A program made the position numbers and the translations under genes. A stretch of 64,000 nt of DNA from Papilionanthe hookeriana x Papilionanthe teres (Eukaryota > Streptophyta > Magnoliopsida > Asparagales > Orchidaceae): contig CM040428.1 of NCBI GenBank assembly GCA_022702705.1, positions 98,963,805 through 99,027,804 on the forward strand, read 5' to 3'. Below the pieces are notes generated by a model. It made no database searches and was not told where the DNA came from. It saw only the letters and a list, made by a program, of their open reading frames with translations. This document shows positions 58,320 to 64,000 of this stretch, one piece after another; the stretch's first letter is position 1, and each line of letters begins with the position of its first letter.

Positions 58320-61300
58320 TGTCGGCATATTTTTAGGTTATGTGTGTTGTATTTTGAAAAGGGGTCGCCTAACAGAAATTGTCGGCGAATTTTTAGGTTT
58401 TAAATTCAATTTAAATATATATAATTTAGAAAGTAGCATTTGATTTTGAAAAAAATTTTGAGTTTGGAAATTTTAAGATATGAAATTAAACTGACCTCAC
58501 ATCCCAAATAGTTTATATAAACGAGCACCGCACCACAAACCATATATCTATCCCGAAGAATAGACACACCGCTTGATGATGGGGCTCGATTAAATAAACT
58601 AAAAGATTTGTGACATCCGTTTGGTCTGCGAACCAATTTTATAAGCTGACAAGTTCCCCGCTTAATATAAATGAATTAAGCAGGGTTTATATTACCTGGT
58701 TTCTTAAAGTTCCCTATAAGGGCAAGCCCCTATAGTTAATTACATCTTAAAAGACAGGAATCATTTAAGAAAACTCTCGATAATGATCAGTGGTTTTGCT
58801 CTCAAGAATTTCAAAGTTTAAGGTTTTCAAAGGATTGGATTTTTGGAAGTTTCAATAGGGAATGGATCAAATTTGGAACAGTTTATTTTAAGAGTCCAAA
58901 GAAACGAAAGGTAGGGGATGTCACGGATTCGAGACAAGTCTCGGTGACTTCCCAACTATCCTATTTGTTTGGTTTGAATTTGGGAGTTTACTTAATGTTG
59001 TAATCTTGCCAATTTTAATTAATTTGGACTTATATATGTATGATAAAATCATACAAATAGCCTTGAAGATGTGAGGGTTTATGTCGTACCAAACGACTAC
59101 CTAGGAGTCCTAAGACCGGTTAGGGCTTAATTTACATGACATGATCATGCAAATGCCTAACAAAGAGTTGAGGATTTATGTTGCACTAGGCAAGCTACCT
59201 CGGAGTCCTATGGCTTTGTTATTTAATTCTAAGAAATGTTTAGCTGATGTAGAGCTGTTTTGCTGACGACGATGGCCGTGCTGCCCACTATGCTCCGAGC
59301 TCCTTGTTATTGCAGAGGTTTAGTTTTAGAAGTCATAAATCAGGAGATGAGAGAAGTGTTTTGGTTTAGAGAGAATCTTAAAATCCAAGTGTTTTTAATA
59401 TTTTAATTAAAACAAATCTTAAAGTTGTTTAAACGAACGGATTAAGATCCCACTGGTTCCGTCATCCCGCACCGTTATTTTCATCGAATTCACTTAGTCC
59501 AGATGAATTTGCTAAACTCAACTGAATGAGTTCCACACTTTCATTTAGACCGTGGGAAATCCCGTTAGCAACACGTGGGTTACATCATCCGAGGTATTCC
59601 CGATCATTCAACGAGACGTTTTAATTTAATTGTAATTGTAGTTTTGTTGTTCTGTTTGTGATTAAATTTTGAGTTATTTTATATTTTGAAATGTTGTGGC
59701 GGTAATTTTTATCTTGTAATGACTTTTAATTTAGTTTTGGTTTCAGTTCAGGGACTATCCTAAAGGTTTTGCTTTTCATGCAACAGTTGTTTATCATGCA
59801 AGAAAAGTAAAGTGCATTACACGTAAGTAAATTGTGATAAAGTAAATTGCAATAAAATAAAAGCGTACCTGGAGGGTCTTCCCGTCATCCCAAGCTGCAC
59901 TTAAAACACATGTTAAGGTATTTTAATATTTCAACAAATACCTAGGAAAAGCTAAGGGAAAGATTTTGGTTGTCTACCAAAGTCTTAATCCAATAGCTAA
60001 TCACCTCCTATGACGTCTAGGTTCTTGTGTTTTGGTTTAAGGATGACTCTCTTCACCCAAGAACAATTAAATTCAGTTGTTCTTATAAACATCCTATCAT
60101 ATTGAGGAAGTGCTTAAGACGAGTCTTAAACATCATTTCAATACCTCTAGGATTGTTTTAAGTCCAAGTGAATTTAATTATACAAGTGAATTAATCATCC
60201 AGGAGTTTAAGTTTTGTTATCTTGCTCAGTGAACTAGGACATTTGAATATCCTATAAGTGAAGTAACACTTCACTTGATACCTCATTTAAGAGTTATAAT
60301 AATAAGAGCTTTAAAAGGGCAAATCAAATTATTAAATATTTTGATGATTTAAACTTAATGATTTAATTTTAATTTTGACTTAATTATAAAAAGTTAATTT
60401 AAGTTTGGAATAGTGTTTACGTTATTTTAGATTTAATTCTTAATGATTTCATTTAGGTTTGTTGTTAAATGATTTTAATTTAATTTAATTCAATTTAATT
60501 TTAATTAAATTTAATTTAATTTTAATTTAATTTGATTTGATTTTAATTTAACTTAATTTAATTTAATTTTAATTTAATTTTAATTTAATTTTCATTTTAA
60601 TTTAATTTAATTTAATTTAATTTAATTTAATTTAATTTTAATTTAATTTAATTTAATTTTAGTTTAATTTTAATTTGGATTATTATTTTAATTAATTAAT
60701 TTTTTTTATTTATTAAGAATTAAGTATTATTGAAGTGGTTTATTTAGGGACTTTTAAATTAAAGAATAAATATCCTCTTAATAATGTCCCTACTTTAATA
60801 ATTCCAATTTCCATCATTTTCCCAAAATTTCAATTAATTAATTAATTAAAGTTTTATTTTAATTATATTTGAAATGTTTAGTAGGTTTCTACCCTCAATC
60901 ATTTAAATTTCAATCATCCAAAATCAGTTTAAAATCAAATATTTTACCCTCCTCTTTTTAATTAATCCTAAAATTTTAATTAAAGGTTGAAATTTTTTTT
61001 AATTACCATTTTGCCCTTCAATCCTAATGATTCTATAACTCACTAAATTAAGCTCAAATGAACTTGAAATTTTTATGTAACCTCACTTACATGTCAATTA
61101 AGACTTTAGAGGAGAAAATGTGATTTTTCTGTTTTTATTTTGTTTATGTAATTAATTTTAATGGAAAATAGAGGTTTTCAAGAAAAATTGAATAACATGA
61201 CCAAGGAAATGTTTCTATCCTTAAGAAAATTATGGGATATTCCTAATGACCAGAGGACCATTTGGACCAATTTTGGTGATTTTTTGAATTATATTTTCTT

Positions 61301-64000
61301 TATTAGAATTATTTTGAGTTTTGGAGTATTAATTAATTTTAAAATAAAATTAAAGTTGAAAAATGGATTTTATATTTTTCTTAAATCTCACTGACCTCAA
61401 GGACTTCAGTGAAACAAATTTTATATTTTTATTATTTTTCTTTGATTTATTAGAATTATTTTAATGAAAAGGTTGGAAAATACATTTTTTAATATTAAAA
61501 ATTACATTAAGCCTTTAAAATTCAGTATCTTATCCTACGGACTTAAGAAAAATATTTGGTTTGTTCATAAGTGATTAGAATTCAAAATGTGACATTTTGG
61601 TAATTTTTAATATTTTTATGATTTTTATTATTTTTTAATTATTAAAAATATTAAAATATTGATAAAAATCAACTTTTTTAGAAAATTATAATTTTAATTT
61701 TCTTAAGTTTCTCTGATATCAGAGAAGCTCCAAAATCATTTTTGTGAATTTTTGAAAAGCATTTTGTGAGTTATGAATTTTTAAAGTTTAATTTTATCCA
61801 TTTTGCTTAAGAGACTTAATCAACCCATTTGGTGGATCAAATCAAGTCCAATTAGTTTCAAATTTTTATGTGAAACTCTCCTGACCCTAAAGGACAGTGG
61901 AGAATTGTTTCCAAGTCATTTAATTTATAATTAACCCTAATTAGTTAAAATTCAATTTTGGGTGTTTAGACCAATTAGGGTTATTCCAAGTGAATTAACT
62001 CAAAACTTATTTTTCCTATGTTCCTCTAGTCGTAAGAAACATCACCAAATTTTTCTTGAATTTATTTCTCAACATGCTAATTATTGGAATTAAAATACTC
62101 AAAATAGTAACATGCAATTGAAAAATCAATAACTTCTCATAGGGATGGCCTCTGACCTTAGAAAATTCAGGGAATGTTCCCAAGTTCAGAGGCTTCAAAA
62201 GCCCTATGGTCTCATGCCATGGTGAATTGCCTATGCAAATGGAGAATTAAAACAATGCAGGGAGTAAATAAATTATTAAAAATAAAATACTTAATGAAAT
62301 TACTTGATTTCTTTTCTACATTATTTTCCTCTATTCACTGAGCAAGAGAGTATTTTTATTTTATTTTTAGGATTTTTCTACACAAAGTTATGGATTTTCT
62401 AAGTTCTGGTAATTTAATAAATAAGAAAAATCCCTATTTTTCTATTTATCCGAATCGGCGCCGTGTCAACCTTAGCATCTCCGAACAGCGACGCGGAGCT
62501 TTCTGGTTCAACGTCGCCATCCGGCTCAGCGCTCCAGGGGCCCGCGGTTCAGGTACCATCACGCTGTCCGGCTCGATCCCTACCGTCCGCTCGATACACG
62601 CTCGATCCGACGGCTCCCAGTCATCGTCTACGACTGGTGTGAACTCGTGACCATCCACACTAAAACCCTAAGATCTCACTCAATACTTAACGGATTTTTG
62701 TGTTCTTGTGCTCTATGGATTCGTCTTGAAGAGACGAATACATATATACGGTGATCATGCATTGAAATTAAGGCATTTGAAATGGAGAATGTTCAGAAGC
62801 TTGGGAAGAAGAGAGAGCTCATACCTTTGCTCAGAGAAGTGAAGCTTCGATCTGAGAGTTGTGTCACGTTCGATTGGGTCCAAGCAAGCTCCAGATGAAG
62901 TCCCTTGGCCAGGTGAATTACCTAGGTACAAAAGTGACCACAGCCGATCACAAAACTTGGAGGCTGGAGCAACTGGGTGACCTCGAGAGGGGGCTTTCAC
63001 TGGGGAACTTCTCCTCTTGGTCTGGTGAAGGTGTAGGACCAGTCAATTTGGAGATTGGTTCACTGTGGTGAAGTGTCCTGGTTTTGGGCTTGAATTTTAA
63101 CTCTGAAATTGAGCTCACAGAGAGGAAATGGCAGGGGGATTTCAGTGGGGATCAAGTTCTCCAGGTGTGGGGAAGAGTCTGGAATGATTTTGGCAGAGTT
63201 TCTGTGTGTTTTGTTTCAACACCTCTTCCATGGCCGAGAGAGGTGGGGTTTAAATGGAGCTGGCTGGAGGCTCTCTCAGGGGGAGTTAGGGCTTGGGATC
63301 AGCTGCTCTGGTGAGGAGAAGAACAACCATGGTGGCCATTGGGCATGGGGCAACTCAGCATGTGAGAATTCCAAGCTTGGGCTCACATGATGCTCTCGGG
63401 TGTGGTGTTTTTCGGCGGCCCAGGTGGCTGGCTGGCAGGCATGGGTCACCCTCAGGGTCAGGAGGTCCAGGGCTAGAGGTTTGTGCAAGCAATTGGCCAA
63501 TGCCATGTGTAAAGAGCTTGGATTAAAATGGCATGGGGGAGAGGCCATTTTGGCTTGATTTGGTCCAAGCCATGGTTTTGGGTTAGGTTCACCTCCCCAC
63601 GACCTGGTTTTGGGCTGAAAAAATCAGTTGGGTCAACTAGAAAGGGGTGGTGAAGTCCCCATCCAAGGTTATGTGGTTAAACATGTTTTAGTGTGTAGCA
63701 TGGAAGGGGTTAAAAATGCTTAATGAAGGCTTAAGAAAGGGGGCCCTCCTTTTGCTGCTTTGGGTATGGTCACATGTCAAACCCCCCATGGCTTCATATG
63801 GCTTGTAAATGGTTCATATTTGGCTCCATTTGGCTTTGAAAAAAAAAGTTGGCTTTGTTTCATGAAAATGACTTTTAAGGAATTTTGGTAATTTAGGGGT
63901 GATTTGATAGGATTTGGCATATGGCTTAGTTTAGAAATATTTGATGGCTAATTTAGAACTTAGGGATGGTTTTATCAAATGGATGATGATAGAGGATTGT
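58320..64000 (-). mobile_element. Giant Tat/Ogre-like LTR copy E, 3' end inside element 1
   Basis: On the minus strand this ends ATGCCGACA at 58320 and is collinear with copies A, C and D up to the window edge. It includes the AT array (60477-60690), a GC-rich block (62450-62600) and a TATA-like CATTTAAA (63256-63249). About 1.7 kb of U3 lies outside the window. The base order fits the 3' end of an element or solo LTR inserted into protease codons of element 1; the flanking GGTCT (58315-58319) is a candidate target duplicate. Confidence 0.88.
60477..60690. repeat. (AATTT)n-type AT array inside LTR E
   Basis: The array has the same unit and LTR position as those in copies A and C, and the same orientation as A. 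Confidence 0.9.

Overview
The window is plant nuclear DNA, very probably from intergenic heterochromatin of a large-genome flowering plant. It is AT-rich, I can support no host gene, tRNA or rRNA in it, and nearly all recognisable sequence is Ty3/gypsy LTR retrotransposon of two lineages. The first is a Tat/Ogre-like family: tRNA-Arg-type primer site, extra ORF before gag, a second plant-type RNase H, and tandem repeats before the 3' LTR. The second is an Athila-like family: tRNA-Asp-type primer site, characteristic gag, protease, RT and integrase, and an env-like ORF.

The layout is a nest at least four levels deep. At 9029-13570 lies an old Tat-like element (F, + strand), cut on its left by a minus-strand giant LTR (A, 2420-9028). 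F is interrupted inside a captured AlkB-like ORF by Athila-like element 1 (minus strand). Element 1 occupies 13571-58319 with insertions: its 3' LTR is 13571-15311, an env-like ORF is 16338-17591, and its integrase is split over 19137-19652, 21305-21436 and 55711-56480. A solo LTR with a perfect target duplication (19653-21299), Athila-like element 2 (21437-55710) and a minus-strand giant LTR (E, 58320 to the window end) all sit inside element 1. Element 2 in turn holds a young Tat-like element (BD, 22873-51323), and BD holds a further giant LTR (C, 31478-38516).

BD is the most informative unit. In order it has a truncated 5' LTR, a primer binding site (27841), ORF1 (28404-29728), gag (29728-31357), [LTR C], RT/RNase H/second RNase H/integrase (38517-41350), a post-integrase ORF ending in an ALKBH9/10-type AlkB fragment (41669-42612), a covarying 69-bp tandem hairpin array (42905-43620), a polypurine tract and a 7,356-bp 3' LTR (43968-51323). 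BD and the older element F share the same post-integrase ORF. Its N-terminal domain of about 50 residues is homologous to the start of ORF1, and its C-terminal part is homologous to plant ALKBH9/ALKBH10 RNA demethylases. This looks like a family-level acquisition of an RNA demethylase module by a giant-LTR retrotransposon. No copy in the window is intact: premature stops, frameshifts and lost catalytic residues are widespread, mostly explicable by C-to-T (or G-to-A) transitions as expected in methylated repeats.

The first 2.4 kb holds a tip of another giant LTR (1-288), a decayed Athila-like leader/primer-site/LTR junction (289-1312) and a separate plus-strand LTR-like block (1313-2420).
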